Under the pieces are notes generated by a model that had not been told where the DNA came from, did no database searches, and saw only the letters and a list, made by a program, of their open reading frames with translations. 64,000 nt of DNA. Source: Dermacoccus nishinomiyaensis (GTDB lineage Bacteria; Actinomycetota; Actinomycetes; Actinomycetales; Dermatophilaceae). The position numbers were made by a program, and so were the translations under genes. The stretch is from the NCBI RefSeq assembly GCF_900447535.1, contig NZ_UFXX01000001.1, positions 1,240,001 through 1,304,000 of the forward strand. The letters are read 5' to 3'. Shown piece after piece: positions 17,615 through 26,022 of the stretch. Within the stretch, counting starts at the first letter, position 1. Every line of letters begins with the position of its first letter.

Positions 17615-17683
17615 GGCAGCGATCATGCGGCGAGGGCTGCCCACCACGTGGTGGGCAGCCCTCGCCGTATGTTCGCTGCCTCA
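17612..17683. terminator. 72-bp nested palindrome between convergent genes
   Basis: Inner perfect palindrome of 40 bp without loop (17628-17667) nested in an outer 11-bp inverted repeat (17612-17622 with 17673-17683). The outermost bases form the TGA stop of the permease on the plus strand and the TGA stop of DUF3027 on the minus strand. Likely a bidirectional intrinsic terminator without T-tracts. Confidence 0.8.
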
Positions 17684-18574
17684 GGCCTCGTCGTGCTCGG
17701 TGTTCTCATGCTCGGTGTTCTCGCGCGCACCCTTGCTGCCGCCAGAGACCTCGAGGTCGACGTCAAGTTCGTCGAGCACCGGCGCGTCCTGATGGTCGTG
17801 CGCCTGCGGAGCTTCCATGTCGGCCTCGGAATGGGCGCCGCACCCGAAGTCGAGGGCGACGACCTTGCCGTCGGCGGGCGACCAATCATTGGCACAGACA
17901 CCGAACTGCTGACGCAGCACACCCGCCATCGGCAGGAAGTAGCCACACGTCGCGCACGGCGCGGGAGCCTTGCGGGCGATGTCGGACGACGGCCCGTTCT
18001 CTCCGTCGTACCAGCGCTGAGCCGCCTCGTCGCGCCCCTCTGCCGAGAGCACGCGCGCGCGGCCGAGGCCGAGCTCGAAGATGGCGACCTGGTCGACGTC
18101 CTCGTTGCCGGTTGCCTCGAACCCGCCTTCGAGGCGCGGGTCGTCCTCCTTGTACGGCAGCACGTCGCCGGCGCTCAGGTCCCCCGGGGCGAGCCGGTCA
18201 GCCCAGGGCACCCACTCGGGCGCGAGGATCGACGACGCCGTCGGCACGAGATTCGTCTCGCACACGGTGGCGACCTTCGCGCGGGGCGCGCGGGCCACGG
18301 AGACGGCCCACTGCCAGTCGGGGTAGCCCTTGGCCAGGCTCGCGAAGTAGTGCGTGCCGAGTCGCTCCGAGTTCATCTCGAAGCGCACGTGCTCACCGAC
18401 CGTGTCGCGGTAGGCGATCTCGACGACGGCGGCGCGCGCCATGTCGCGTGCGGCGTCAGCGGCGAGTACGGCGTCGTTCTTCACCACCTTGACGCGGCGA
18501 GCCTTCGGTGACGACGCGGGCGCCGGCTCGACGGGTTCGCTCGCCGCGGAGGGCGCGGAGGGGACGTCAGACAT
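17681..18574 (-). CDS. DUF3027 domain protein
   Basis: Actinobacterial protein of 297 residues. The core HYFASLAKGYPDWQWAVSVAR (about residues 74-94) and the C-terminal CATCGYFLPMAGVL...FGVCANDWSP...DFGCGAHSE stretch are characteristic; the Cys/His pattern (CATC, C, C, H) looks like a zinc-binding ribbon. The N-terminus is Pro/Ala-rich and the C-terminus is an acidic tail with His/Glu repeats (ENTEHENTEHDEA). Starts 2 bp after the cold-shock gene stop, so the two are one transcript. Function unknown; the neighbour suggests an RNA/nucleic-acid link (inference). Confidence 0.85.
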   Translation of the reverse strand: MSDVPSAPSAASEPVEPAPASSPKARRVKVVKNDAVLAADAARDMARAAVVEIAYRDTVGEHVRFEMNSERLGTHYFASLAKGYPDWQWAVSVARAPRAKVATVCETNLVPTASSILAPEWVPWADRLAPGDLSAGDVLPYKEDDPRLEGGFEATGNEDVDQVAIFELGLGRARVLSAEGRDEAAQRWYDGENGPSSDIARKAPAPCATCGYFLPMAGVLRQQFGVCANDWSPADGKVVALDFGCGAHSEADMEAPQAHDHQDAPVLDELDVDLEVSGGSKGARENTEHENTEHDEA

Positions 18575-18576
18575 GA

Positions 18577-18960
18577 TCAGACCTCGAGGTCGTCGGCCAC
18601 GGCGCGCAGCACCGTCGCGATCTTGTTCGAATGGCTGCGGTCGGGGTAACGCCCCTTCTGCAACCCGGAGGACAGGTCGTCGAGCAGACGGATCACGTCT
18701 TCGACGATAACGCTCATCTGCTCAGCGGGCTTGCGCTTGCGCTCGGCGATCGACGACGGCGCGTCGAGCACCTGGACGTGCATCGCCTGCGCGCCCTTGC
18801 GCCCGTCGACGACGCTGTACTCGATGCGCATTCCGCCCCGCAGCTGGCTCACCCCGGCAGGCAGCGCGCTCGCGGGGACGAAGACGTCGACGCCGTCGTC
18901 CCCGGAGACGAAGCCGAAGCCCTTCTCGGCGCTGTAGAACTTGACCTTGCCGACCGGCAC
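18577..18960 (-). CDS. Cold-shock domain protein with C-terminal extension
   Basis: Cold-shock/OB-fold RNA-binding protein of 127 residues, almost twice the size of a classic CspA. The domain is clear: GKVKFYSAEKGFGFVSGDDG (RNP1, residues 4-23), VDVFVPASAL (RNP2 variant). Residues 68-127 are a charged helical extension ending ADDLEV that most cold-shock proteins lack. Translation probably begins at GTG 18960 (VPVGKVKF). Forms a tight unit with DUF3027. Such long versions occur in actinobacteria; the extension may mediate protein contacts (inference). Confidence 0.9.
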   Translation of the reverse strand: MPVGKVKFYSAEKGFGFVSGDDGVDVFVPASALPAGVSQLRGGMRIEYSVVDGRKGAQAMHVQVLDAPSSIAERKRKPAEQMSVIVEDVIRLLDDLSSGLQKGRYPDRSHSNKIATVLRAVADDLEV

Positions 18961-19050
18961 GTCGCACCTCTTTGCTCATGAGGCCGGCGGGCGACCTCGG
19001 GTGGGATGGCTCGCGCGTGCGGCACCCCGTCGAACACTAACTTTTCGAGT

Positions 19051-19554
19051 TTACCGGCGCGTGTGCGGCGCCTCCGAATCGTCGGCCTCGACGCGTTCCA
19101 CGCTCGGCTCGGCGACCTCGATGCCGGCGTCATCCGAGCCGCCGCCGCGCTCGTGTGCACCGTCGCCGCGACGGGCCTCGTCCTCGCGTAGTTGCTGCTG
19201 CATCTGCCGCAGCATGTCGGCGCGGGCCGAGCGCGACGCCGCATCGCCCGCCGACGCACGGCGGGCGGTCGGCGGCTGCGTGACGGCGCGCGAGCGCCAC
19301 CAGAAGAACACCCCGCCGAGCAGCATCGCGAACCCGGCCAGCAGGACGACGAGACAGACCAGCGCCCACACCACCATGGCGGCATGGAGCAGCGCGCCGA
19401 CATGCCCCCGGTCAGCGAGCTTGACGGCCACCGTCACCCACGCGCCGATGAGCAGTGGCGAGGCCACCCACAGCAGCGCAGCGCCGACGATCGCGAGCCG
19501 TTTGCCGCGCGCCAGCAGCGCGGTCGAGAAACTCTCCTCGTGCACGTCGTCCAT
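19051..19554 (-). CDS. Hypothetical two-TM membrane protein
   Basis: Protein of 167 residues starting MDDVHEESFSTALLARGKR. Two hydrophobic segments (about 21-44 and 53-82, the latter ending GGVFFWWRSR) are followed by a long cytoplasmic, charged, Arg/Glu-rich tail with coiled-coil potential (ADMLRQMQQQLREDEARR). The ATG at 19554 is preceded by TAGCGT and 7 nt (leaderless pattern), so the upstream ATG at 19593 is disfavoured. Function unknown; the gene is separate from the cold-shock unit. Confidence 0.6.
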   Translation of the reverse strand: MDDVHEESFSTALLARGKRLAIVGAALLWVASPLLIGAWVTVAVKLADRGHVGALLHAAMVVWALVCLVVLLAGFAMLLGGVFFWWRSRAVTQPPTARRASAGDAASRSARADMLRQMQQQLREDEARRGDGAHERGGGSDDAGIEVAEPSVERVEADDSEAPHTRR

Positions 19555-19721
19555 GGCGGGAACGCTACCGCGCGCCGGCGACAACCCCGTCATTCCAGGC
19601 CTTCGGCGCCGCCCGTCAGGTGCCGAGTGCTGCCCAGACGCTGGCGCGTCGCCACGCCGTCACGGGGCCGGAAAACCCCGAGCCGACGGGGTTGTCGGGG
19701 CCGCCCACTACTGTCGGCGAC

Positions 19722-20966
19722 ATGACGAACCGCAGTCCGCGACGCCTCAGCACCGCGCAGGCACGCCGCATCGCGTTGGCCGCCCAGGGGTTCGCGAAGG
19801 CACGCCCCGAGAGCGTCACGACACGCCACCTGACGGCGACCGCCGCGCGCCTGCAGGTCGTGCAGATCGACAGCGTCAACGTCCTCACGCGCAGCCACTA
19901 CCTCCCCTTCTTCAGCCGCCTCGGCCCGTATGCGCAGCGCGACCTGGACGCGCTTCGGGACCGCGCGCCACGTCGTCTCGTCGAGTATTGGGCGCACGAG
20001 GCCAGTCTCGTGACGCCGCAGGTGTGGCCGCTGCTGCGTCACCGCATGGCGCGCGCCCATGAGGACGCCTGGGGTGGCATGCGTCGCGTCGCATCCGAGC
20101 ACCCCGACCTCGTCGAACGCGTCCACGCCCACGTCACGACGCACCCGCCCGCCACAGCCCGCGAGATCGAGGTCGCGCTCGAACACGACGAGCAGCTGAA
20201 CAACGACCACTGGGGCTGGAACTGGTCGCTCGTCAAGGCAGCTCTGGAGCACCTGTTCTGGGCCGGCCGCATCACCTCGGCCGGACGAACGCCGCAGTTC
20301 GAACGTCGCTACGCGAGCCTCGAGCGCGTCCTGCCGAACGAGATCGCCGACGCCGCGCTGGCCGAGGAGTTCTTCTCACCGACCTCCCTGATCGACGCCC
20401 CTGCGGGCAGCGACGTCGCCTACTTCGACGACGTCGTCGAACTCGTGCGGCGCAGCGCGATGGCGCACGGGGTCGGCACCGAGCTGTGTCTAAGGGATTA
20501 CTTTCGGCTCAAGGGCGCCCAGGTGCGCCCGGCGATCGAGCACCTGGTATCGGCGGGCGAACTCGAACCCGTCGACGTCGAATGCTTCGGCAAACCCGCA
20601 TGGCGCCACGTCGATGCAAAGATCCCTCGCCGCATCGAGACGGCCGCGCTGTTGTCGCCGTTCGACTCACTCATCTGGCAGCGCGAACGCACCGAGGCAC
20701 TGTGGAACTTCCGCTACCGCCTCGAGATCTACACCCCCGCCGCGAAGCGTCAGTACGGCTACTACGTCCTGCCGTTCCTGTTCGGCGAGCGCCTCGTCGC
20801 GCGCGTCGACCTGAAGGCCGACCGCGCCGCCGGGGTGTTGCGCGCTCACGCGATCCACTGGGAGCCGGGCGCCCCCGCCGCACACCCAGGCGCCGCGGAC
20901 GCCTTGAGCGACGAGCTCACGACGATGGCGACATGGCTGGGTCCCGAGGGGTGGCGCGCCGCATGA
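19722..20966 (+). CDS. Winged-helix DNA glycosylase, YcaQ/AlkZ family
   Basis: Protein of 414 residues of the HTH_42 family that includes AlkZ and YcaQ, glycosylases that unhook DNA interstrand crosslinks or excise alkylated bases. Visible: LSTAQARRIALAAQGF at the N-terminus, VVQIDSVNVLTRSHYLPFFSRLG (about 45-67; the QID triad-like motif of the family), YWAHEASLVTP, and the C-terminal LLSPFDSLIWQRERTEALWNFRYRLEIY stretch. The ATG has TACTGT 7 nt upstream. Followed by a strong bidirectional terminator. The lesion handled is unknown. Confidence 0.85.
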   Translation: MTNRSPRRLSTAQARRIALAAQGFAKARPESVTTRHLTATAARLQVVQIDSVNVLTRSHYLPFFSRLGPYAQRDLDALRDRAPRRLVEYWAHEASLVTPQVWPLLRHRMARAHEDAWGGMRRVASEHPDLVERVHAHVTTHPPATAREIEVALEHDEQLNNDHWGWNWSLVKAALEHLFWAGRITSAGRTPQFERRYASLERVLPNEIADAALAEEFFSPTSLIDAPAGSDVAYFDDVVELVRRSAMAHGVGTELCLRDYFRLKGAQVRPAIEHLVSAGELEPVDVECFGKPAWRHVDAKIPRRIETAALLSPFDSLIWQRERTEALWNFRYRLEIYTPAAKRQYGYYVLPFLFGERLVARVDLKADRAAGVLRAHAIHWEPGAPAAHPGAADALSDELTTMATWLGPEGWRAA

Positions 20967-20974
20967 ACGACGCA

Positions 20975-21022
20975 CGCGCACCGGTGACGGGCGGGGTCCG
21001 CCCCACCCGTCACCGGTGCGCG
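20975..21022. terminator. Bidirectional hairpin terminator
   Basis: Near-perfect inverted repeat (left 20975-20996, right 20999-21022; one G-T pair) with a 2-nt loop, lying between the convergent glycosylase and DUF2339 genes. A TTT follows on the plus strand. Confidence 0.8.
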
Positions 21023-21033
21023 TTTGGCTCATG

Positions 21034-22869
21034 TCAGACGTGACGCTCCTGATGCGGATCCGACGATGCCTTCGGCTGCTTCGCCTCCTTCGAGGCCAGC
21101 GCGTAGGTGCGGGCGTACGTGGTGCCGGCCGCGAGCAGGACGAGGCCTGCGCCGACGCACGTCATGGCCCGCGTCATCGCGCCCATGTAGGCGAGATCGA
21201 ACATGAGCAACTTGAGAAGGGCACAGCCGAGCAGCGCGAGACCCCCCGCCATCGACGCCGACAGGTGGCGCGGCCGCGTCAGGCCGGCGACGAGCACGAG
21301 AGCGGCGAGCGCCATCGTGCCGACGGTGATGACGAGGTGCACGAGGAAGAAGCCCGACGGCGTGCGACCCAGGCAGGTGATCAGCGACATCGCGAAGCCC
21401 AGCAGACCGATGAAGCCGGCACCGACGAGCGTCATCTGGACGTGCGGCGCGGGCATCGCCCGGCCCCGGACCGACCAGGTCGCGACGGCGGCCACCGTGA
21501 GCATGAGCAGCCCGCTCACCGCGACGGATGCCGGCAGTTCAGCGGCACGCCCCCGGTAGAACAGGTCGATCGTGGGAGAGGCCACCTGCTGCGCGACGGC
21601 GGCGAGACCCAGCGCTCCGAGGGCCAACTGACCGTCGATGCGCTGACGCGTCATGCCCTGCGCGGCGAACAGCACGAGCGCAGCGGCGAGGAACGGCAGG
21701 GCGAGCCACGGCCCGGTCGTCATGGCGAAGGCCAACGTCAGCGCGTTGATGACGGTGACGACGAGCGCGCCCAGGCGCAGCTCGCGCCCCGCGTGCCGCA
21801 GGGCCCACCACGTCAGTGCCGCGACGAGCGTCGCCCCGAGGGCCAACAGCGTCCACGTCGAACGGTCGGCACGGATCATGAAGACCCACATCGGCAGCCA
21901 GGCGCTGACGTAGGCGGCCGCACCCCAGCGCGCGTCGGGACGAACCGTCGCGGTGAGCAGCGTCGTCGTCACCGCGGTGAGGGCGATGAGGCCGATCATG
22001 ACGGGCACCTGGACGCTGTGGTCGAGGTCGATCCAGAACGTCGCGGCGAGCACGACGGGGACGGTCCGCGCGAGGCCGAGCTCGTCCCAGCGACGCGTCA
22101 GCTCGGGTGCGACGCCGAGGAGCTGGATGACGAACAGGAACGCGACGAGCGCGAGGCCGGGGCCCTGCGTCAAGAAGGGCGCGAACACGCAGACCGCGAC
22201 CATGATCGCGATGGCGAGCCATTTCTCGTCCCAGCGCATCGCGAGCAGGAACGCGGCTGCCGCGACGACGAACGCCATCGCGAGGCCGACACTCAACGGC
22301 ACCCACGCGTAGAGGCGGGTGACGGCGATGACGTCGAAGTACGCCGCGGACGCTGCCGTCGCGAGCAGCGCGATGGAGCCGATCTGGCCACCCGGTCGAC
22401 GGCGCACCCACGACGCGGCCGCGGCGAGAGCCGCCGAACCCGCGGCGCCACCGACGACGCGGACCGGCGGCGTCAGGATGCCTTCACGCGCCGCCATGAC
22501 GAGCAGGAGCACGACCCCGACGAGCGTGACGACGACGCCCGCGGCCGCCAGCAGCATCGCGACGATCTGCTGGTTGTCGAACCGTCGAGGCTTCAGTTCG
22601 GGAGGTGGCGGCGGGATGAACGCGAGCGAACCGGGAAATGCGGGTGCCGGTCCTGCACCAGGGCGCCCGTCATGGGGAGCCGGGCCGGGAGCGGCACCGC
22701 TGTACTGGCCTTGCCGATGACCACTGTTCGGCGTCGCCCCCATGAACGGTGGCGGCGGCGTCGAGTGGCCGTCAGGAGCGTCGAAGGCAGGGCGTCCGGG
22801 GTACGACGGACCGTAGGGCGGCACCGGGCGGGACGGGTCGAAGGAGTTCGAGGGCTGGTTCTCATTCAT
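21034..22869 (-). CDS. DUF2339-like polytopic membrane protein
   Basis: Protein of 611 residues. The first 100 residues are Pro/Gly/Ala-rich and probably cytoplasmic and disordered (PPPPPELKPRRF just before the membrane part). The rest is a succession of roughly 18 hydrophobic helices with conserved-looking turns (AASAAYFDVIAVTRLY, RWDEKWLAIAIMVAV, LLKLLMFDLAYMGAMTR near the end). The layout matches the DUF2339 family of large integral membrane proteins. No transport motif is visible and function is unknown. Stands alone between the terminator and the two-component pair. Confidence 0.75.
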   Translation of the reverse strand: MNENQPSNSFDPSRPVPPYGPSYPGRPAFDAPDGHSTPPPPFMGATPNSGHRQGQYSGAAPGPAPHDGRPGAGPAPAFPGSLAFIPPPPPELKPRRFDNQQIVAMLLAAAGVVVTLVGVVLLLVMAAREGILTPPVRVVGGAAGSAALAAAASWVRRRPGGQIGSIALLATAASAAYFDVIAVTRLYAWVPLSVGLAMAFVVAAAAFLLAMRWDEKWLAIAIMVAVCVFAPFLTQGPGLALVAFLFVIQLLGVAPELTRRWDELGLARTVPVVLAATFWIDLDHSVQVPVMIGLIALTAVTTTLLTATVRPDARWGAAAYVSAWLPMWVFMIRADRSTWTLLALGATLVAALTWWALRHAGRELRLGALVVTVINALTLAFAMTTGPWLALPFLAAALVLFAAQGMTRQRIDGQLALGALGLAAVAQQVASPTIDLFYRGRAAELPASVAVSGLLMLTVAAVATWSVRGRAMPAPHVQMTLVGAGFIGLLGFAMSLITCLGRTPSGFFLVHLVITVGTMALAALVLVAGLTRPRHLSASMAGGLALLGCALLKLLMFDLAYMGAMTRAMTCVGAGLVLLAAGTTYARTYALASKEAKQPKASSDPHQERHV

Positions 22870-22986
22870 GCCTTCGAGCCTCGTCGGCCGTCGGCTTCGG
22901 CGCCTGAGCAGGACTACTCAGACGACGTGAGTAATGGACGCGAGTGAGTGCTCAGGGCGCCCCTGCCCACGCAGGTGCGGCGAACG

Positions 22987-23643
22987 TCAGTCGAGGCCGT
23001 TCTCGAGAGCGAACCGCGTCAGTTCGACGCGGTTGGCAAGGTGCAGCTTGCGCAGCGTCGCGGCGACGTGGTTGTCGACGGTGCGGCTGCTGAGGCCGAG
23101 CCGCGAGGCGATCTGCTTCGACGCGAGCCCCTTCGCAACCATGCGCAGCACCTCGCTCTCGCGGGGCGTCAGGGCGCTCGCCGGGTCGTTCGCGGTGTCG
23201 ACGCGGCCACGCAGGTGCGCGAGCACCAGCCCGGCGAGTTCGGGGGTGAACACCGCGTCTCCGCGCAGCGTCGCCTCGACCGCGTCGACGAGTTCGGCGG
23301 CGCTGGCACTCTTGAGCAGGTAGCCCGACGCGCCAACCTTTACGGCGTCGAGCACGTCGCTGCGCGCCGACGACGCCGACAGCACGAGCACCTTGACCTC
23401 GGCGAGCGTCAGCATGATGGCGGACGTCGCGTCGGCACCGTTGCCGTCGGGCAGATTCATGTCCATGAGGACCAGGTCGGGGCGCGTCGCACGAGCGCGA
23501 TCGACGGCCTCGCGCACGGACCCGGCGGTGGCGACGACGTCGTAGCCGCGCGCGACGAGGTCGCGTTCGACGGCGTCACGCCACATCGGATGATCGTCGA
23601 CGATCATGACGCGGGCCTGGGGCTCACGGGACGAGTCATTCAT
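22987..23643 (-). CDS. Response regulator, NarL/LuxR family
   Basis: Two-component regulator of 218 residues. Receiver domain: MIVDDHPMWRDA (acidic pocket), phospho-acceptor Asp in DLVLMDMNLPDG (about residue 60) and Lys in GYLLKSAS (about 110). C-terminal LuxR-type HTH: LTPRESEVLRMVAKGLASKQIA...SSRTVDNHVAATLRKL (about 155-200). The ATG at 23643 has GACAAT 6 nt upstream. It is directly downstream of the sensor kinase gene, which is its presumed partner; targets unknown. Confidence 0.93.
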   Translation of the reverse strand: MNDSSREPQARVMIVDDHPMWRDAVERDLVARGYDVVATAGSVREAVDRARATRPDLVLMDMNLPDGNGADATSAIMLTLAEVKVLVLSASSARSDVLDAVKVGASGYLLKSASAAELVDAVEATLRGDAVFTPELAGLVLAHLRGRVDTANDPASALTPRESEVLRMVAKGLASKQIASRLGLSSRTVDNHVAATLRKLHLANRVELTRFALENGLD

Positions 23644-23763
23644 GACGACATTGTCGCGGACGCCAAGATCGCGAGCCACCGTGGCGCTGCGGCGCTCCAC
23701 TGCTGCGGCGGATGAGAACGCCCGTCGCGCGACACGATCATGATCGAGGCCGCTTGCCGCGCC

Positions 23764-25053
23764 TCAGCGCGGCACCGTGAACTCCCACTCGACGCCCTCG
23801 CCCGGCGCGGTGGTGAGATGCGCGCGTCCGCCGATCGCCTCGATGCGTCCGACGATCGATCCGCTGACGCCCAGTCGCCCTTCGGCGCGTGCCTGCGCCG
23901 GCCGTTCCGGCGACATGCCCACGCCGTCGTCACGGACGGTGACGACGACCTCATCGCCGAGATCCTCGAGCAGGACGTACGAGGTCGCGGGTGCGCCACC
24001 ACGCCCGGCGTGCAAATCGGTGTTCGTCAGGGCTTGCCGCACCGCCGCGGTGATCTCGGCGACGACGTCGGGGCGCAGCGTCACCGCCTCGGCTCCGGCG
24101 CTGACGTGGCACCGACGGCTCTCGAGGGCGAGCAGCGCCTGGCGCAGATCCGTCGGGTCAGGCGCGTCAGACCGGCGGGCAGCACCCCGCGCCGGCGCGT
24201 CCACCGACGACGCCTCTATGCCGGCGTCGAGAGCTCCCCCACCCCGCGCCACCCCGTTCTGACCCGCATCACGCAGGCTGGAGGCGACTCCCCCGGCGAG
24301 ACCATTAAGACGCACTGCCCCCGCGTTGCCCGCCCACGTGCCGTCGCGGCGCGCGCTGTCGTCGCCGTCCGCGATGAGGTGGCGTAGAGCCTGCTCCTGC
24401 TCGGCGGCGAGCTGCCCGACACGCGCGAACTCACCACCCGCGCGCTCCCCTTCGCGCGCGGTCAAGGCGAGCACCTGCAGCACTCCGTCGTGCACCTGCC
24501 GGGCGAGCCGTTCGCGCTCCGCGGCCCGGGCGCGCAGCTCGAGCGCCCTCGTCAACTGCTCGTGGGCGCGCTGCACACCGTGGCTCGCCACCCCCGCGGC
24601 GATGCCCGCACTGACGAGAATGGGCAGCGTCGGTGAACGTTCGAGCCACGACAGATCTCCGCCGACGTGCAGGCACGCGAGCCCCAGGACGACGGCGCTC
24701 GCGAAACCTGCGCCGACACCCCACATCATCCCGGCGGTGAGCACGGCGTTCGTCACCCACATCGTCGTCGGCAGGCTCTGGTTGTGATCCCACCAGCTCT
24801 CGGGTGCGACGATCCACGTCGAGTAGACGAGCGCGAGCGTGACGACCTGGTCGAGCCCGATGAGCACAGGCCGCCAGGTGCGGCGCGCGAACATCGTGTA
24901 CGCCGCGATGCCGGACCAGATGCACTGCACCGCGATGAGGGCGCTTGCCAGGTGGGGGCGCGAATAGTGCGAGATCGCCATCGAATGGATGAAGAGGCTG
25001 TACGCGAGCGTCAGGACGCGAAACGCGCCCGAGGTTGCCCAGAGCGACCCCAT
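23764..25053 (-). CDS. MacS-like sensor histidine kinase
   Basis: Membrane sensor kinase of about 429 residues. N-terminal DUF5931-like multi-TM sensor (FRVLTLAYSLFIHSM onwards, five to six helices), then DHp helix with phospho-accepting His in RLARQVHDGVLQVLAL (about 220), and a C-terminal ATPase domain with VRDDGVGM and SGSIVGRIEAIGG. Between DHp and ATPase lies a low-complexity Ala/Gly/Arg linker of roughly 60 residues. Start uncertain: the frame is open far upstream, but a terminator for lemA (25105-25140) makes ATG 25053 or GTG 25068 most plausible; GTG 25122 is inside the terminator. Pairs with the NarL-type regulator downstream. Confidence 0.85.
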   Translation of the reverse strand: MGSLWATSGAFRVLTLAYSLFIHSMAISHYSRPHLASALIAVQCIWSGIAAYTMFARRTWRPVLIGLDQVVTLALVYSTWIVAPESWWDHNQSLPTTMWVTNAVLTAGMMWGVGAGFASAVVLGLACLHVGGDLSWLERSPTLPILVSAGIAAGVASHGVQRAHEQLTRALELRARAAERERLARQVHDGVLQVLALTAREGERAGGEFARVGQLAAEQEQALRHLIADGDDSARRDGTWAGNAGAVRLNGLAGGVASSLRDAGQNGVARGGGALDAGIEASSVDAPARGAARRSDAPDPTDLRQALLALESRRCHVSAGAEAVTLRPDVVAEITAAVRQALTNTDLHAGRGGAPATSYVLLEDLGDEVVVTVRDDGVGMSPERPAQARAEGRLGVSGSIVGRIEAIGGRAHLTTAPGEGVEWEFTVPR

Positions 25054-25104
25054 CGCGTCGTCGGGCAGGCCCACGCCCCAGCCCGTCCATCGGGACGCGA
25101 CGGA

Positions 25105-25140
25105 CGACGCCCCGAACCGCACAGGCGATTCGGGGCGTCG
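25105..25140 (-). terminator. Hairpin terminator downstream of lemA
   Basis: Perfect 12-bp arms (25105-25116 and 25129-25140) with a 12-nt loop, 18 nt beyond the lemA stop on the minus strand. It separates lemA from the kinase/regulator pair. Confidence 0.65.
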
Positions 25141-25157
25141 ACGCAGGTGGGCTCGGC

Positions 25158-25892
25158 TCACTTGCGCTGCTCGGGGTACGGCACCCCGTAACCCTCCTGG
25201 CCGGGCGCCTGGTACTGGCCACTCGCGGTGTTCTGCGTCGGGTACGGCATCTGCGACGGCGGCAGCTGCGGCTGCTCGTTGTACGGACGCTGCTGGCTCT
25301 GCGGCGCGTCGAACTGCACGTTCGGCGCCTGGTCGTTCGTCATGTTGACGCGCGGGGCACCCTTCGTCGCCTCGTCGGCCTCGTAGTACTCGGCCTTCGT
25401 CACGCCCGCGGGGCCGGCCATGAACTTCGTCGGGATCGAGTCGACCTTCGAGTTGAGCGAGCTGACGCACGCGTTGTAGTAGCGGCGCGCGTTGGAGATG
25501 CGGTCCTCGGTCGAGCTGAGCTCGCCCATGAGCTGCTGGTAGTTCTGGTTCGACTTGAGGTCGGGGTAGGCCTCGGAGACGGAGATGAGGCGACCCAGCG
25601 CCTGGCTCAGCTCACCCTCGGCCTCGGCGACCTGCGCCGGCGAACCGTTCGTGTTGACGGCCGCACCACGCGCGCGGATGACGGCGTCGAGCGTGCCCGC
25701 CTCGTGCTTCGCGTACGCCTTGACCGTCTCGACGAGGTTCGGGATGAGGTCGTGACGACGCGTCAGCTCGACGTCGATCTGGTGCCAGGCCTCTTGCACC
25801 GTGTTGCGCTGCTTGACGAGGCCGTTGTACATCATGACGGCTGCGACGACGAGCGCGACGATGATGACGAGAAGGATGATGACGAACGTCAT
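25158..25892 (-). CDS. lemA: LemA family protein
   Basis: Membrane-anchored helical-bundle protein of 244 residues. An N-terminal TM segment (IILLVIIVALVVAAVMMY, about residues 4-22) is followed by the family core: YNGLVKQRNTVQEAWHQIDVELTRRHDLIPNLVETVKAY and later SRRYYNACV-like ARRYYNACVSSLNSKVDSIP. The C-terminus (about 195-244) is a Pro/Gln/Tyr-rich tail not found in most LemA proteins. GGAG lies before the ATG. Biological role of LemA proteins is unclear; no Htp/TPM partner gene is adjacent. Confidence 0.92.
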   Translation of the reverse strand: MTFVIILLVIIVALVVAAVMMYNGLVKQRNTVQEAWHQIDVELTRRHDLIPNLVETVKAYAKHEAGTLDAVIRARGAAVNTNGSPAQVAEAEGELSQALGRLISVSEAYPDLKSNQNYQQLMGELSSTEDRISNARRYYNACVSSLNSKVDSIPTKFMAGPAGVTKAEYYEADEATKGAPRVNMTNDQAPNVQFDAPQSQQRPYNEQPQLPPSQMPYPTQNTASGQYQAPGQEGYGVPYPEQRK

Positions 25893-26022
25893 GAGTGGCT
25901 CCTGCTTCGAGGGGTCATGTCTGCTTCGACCCTAGCCGACGGCAGCGACCACCGTCAGCGCTCGATGCGTGTCACGGCGCGATTCGCCCCCGGCGGGGCC
26001 GGCTGCGCCTGGGGACTGGAGG

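Noticed and set aside
21016-22947. A 643-codon open frame antisense to the DUF2339 gene.
   Set aside because: It is Arg/Gly/Asp/Glu-rich with no domain, typical of shadows in GC-rich DNA; the minus-strand frame has clear membrane helices.
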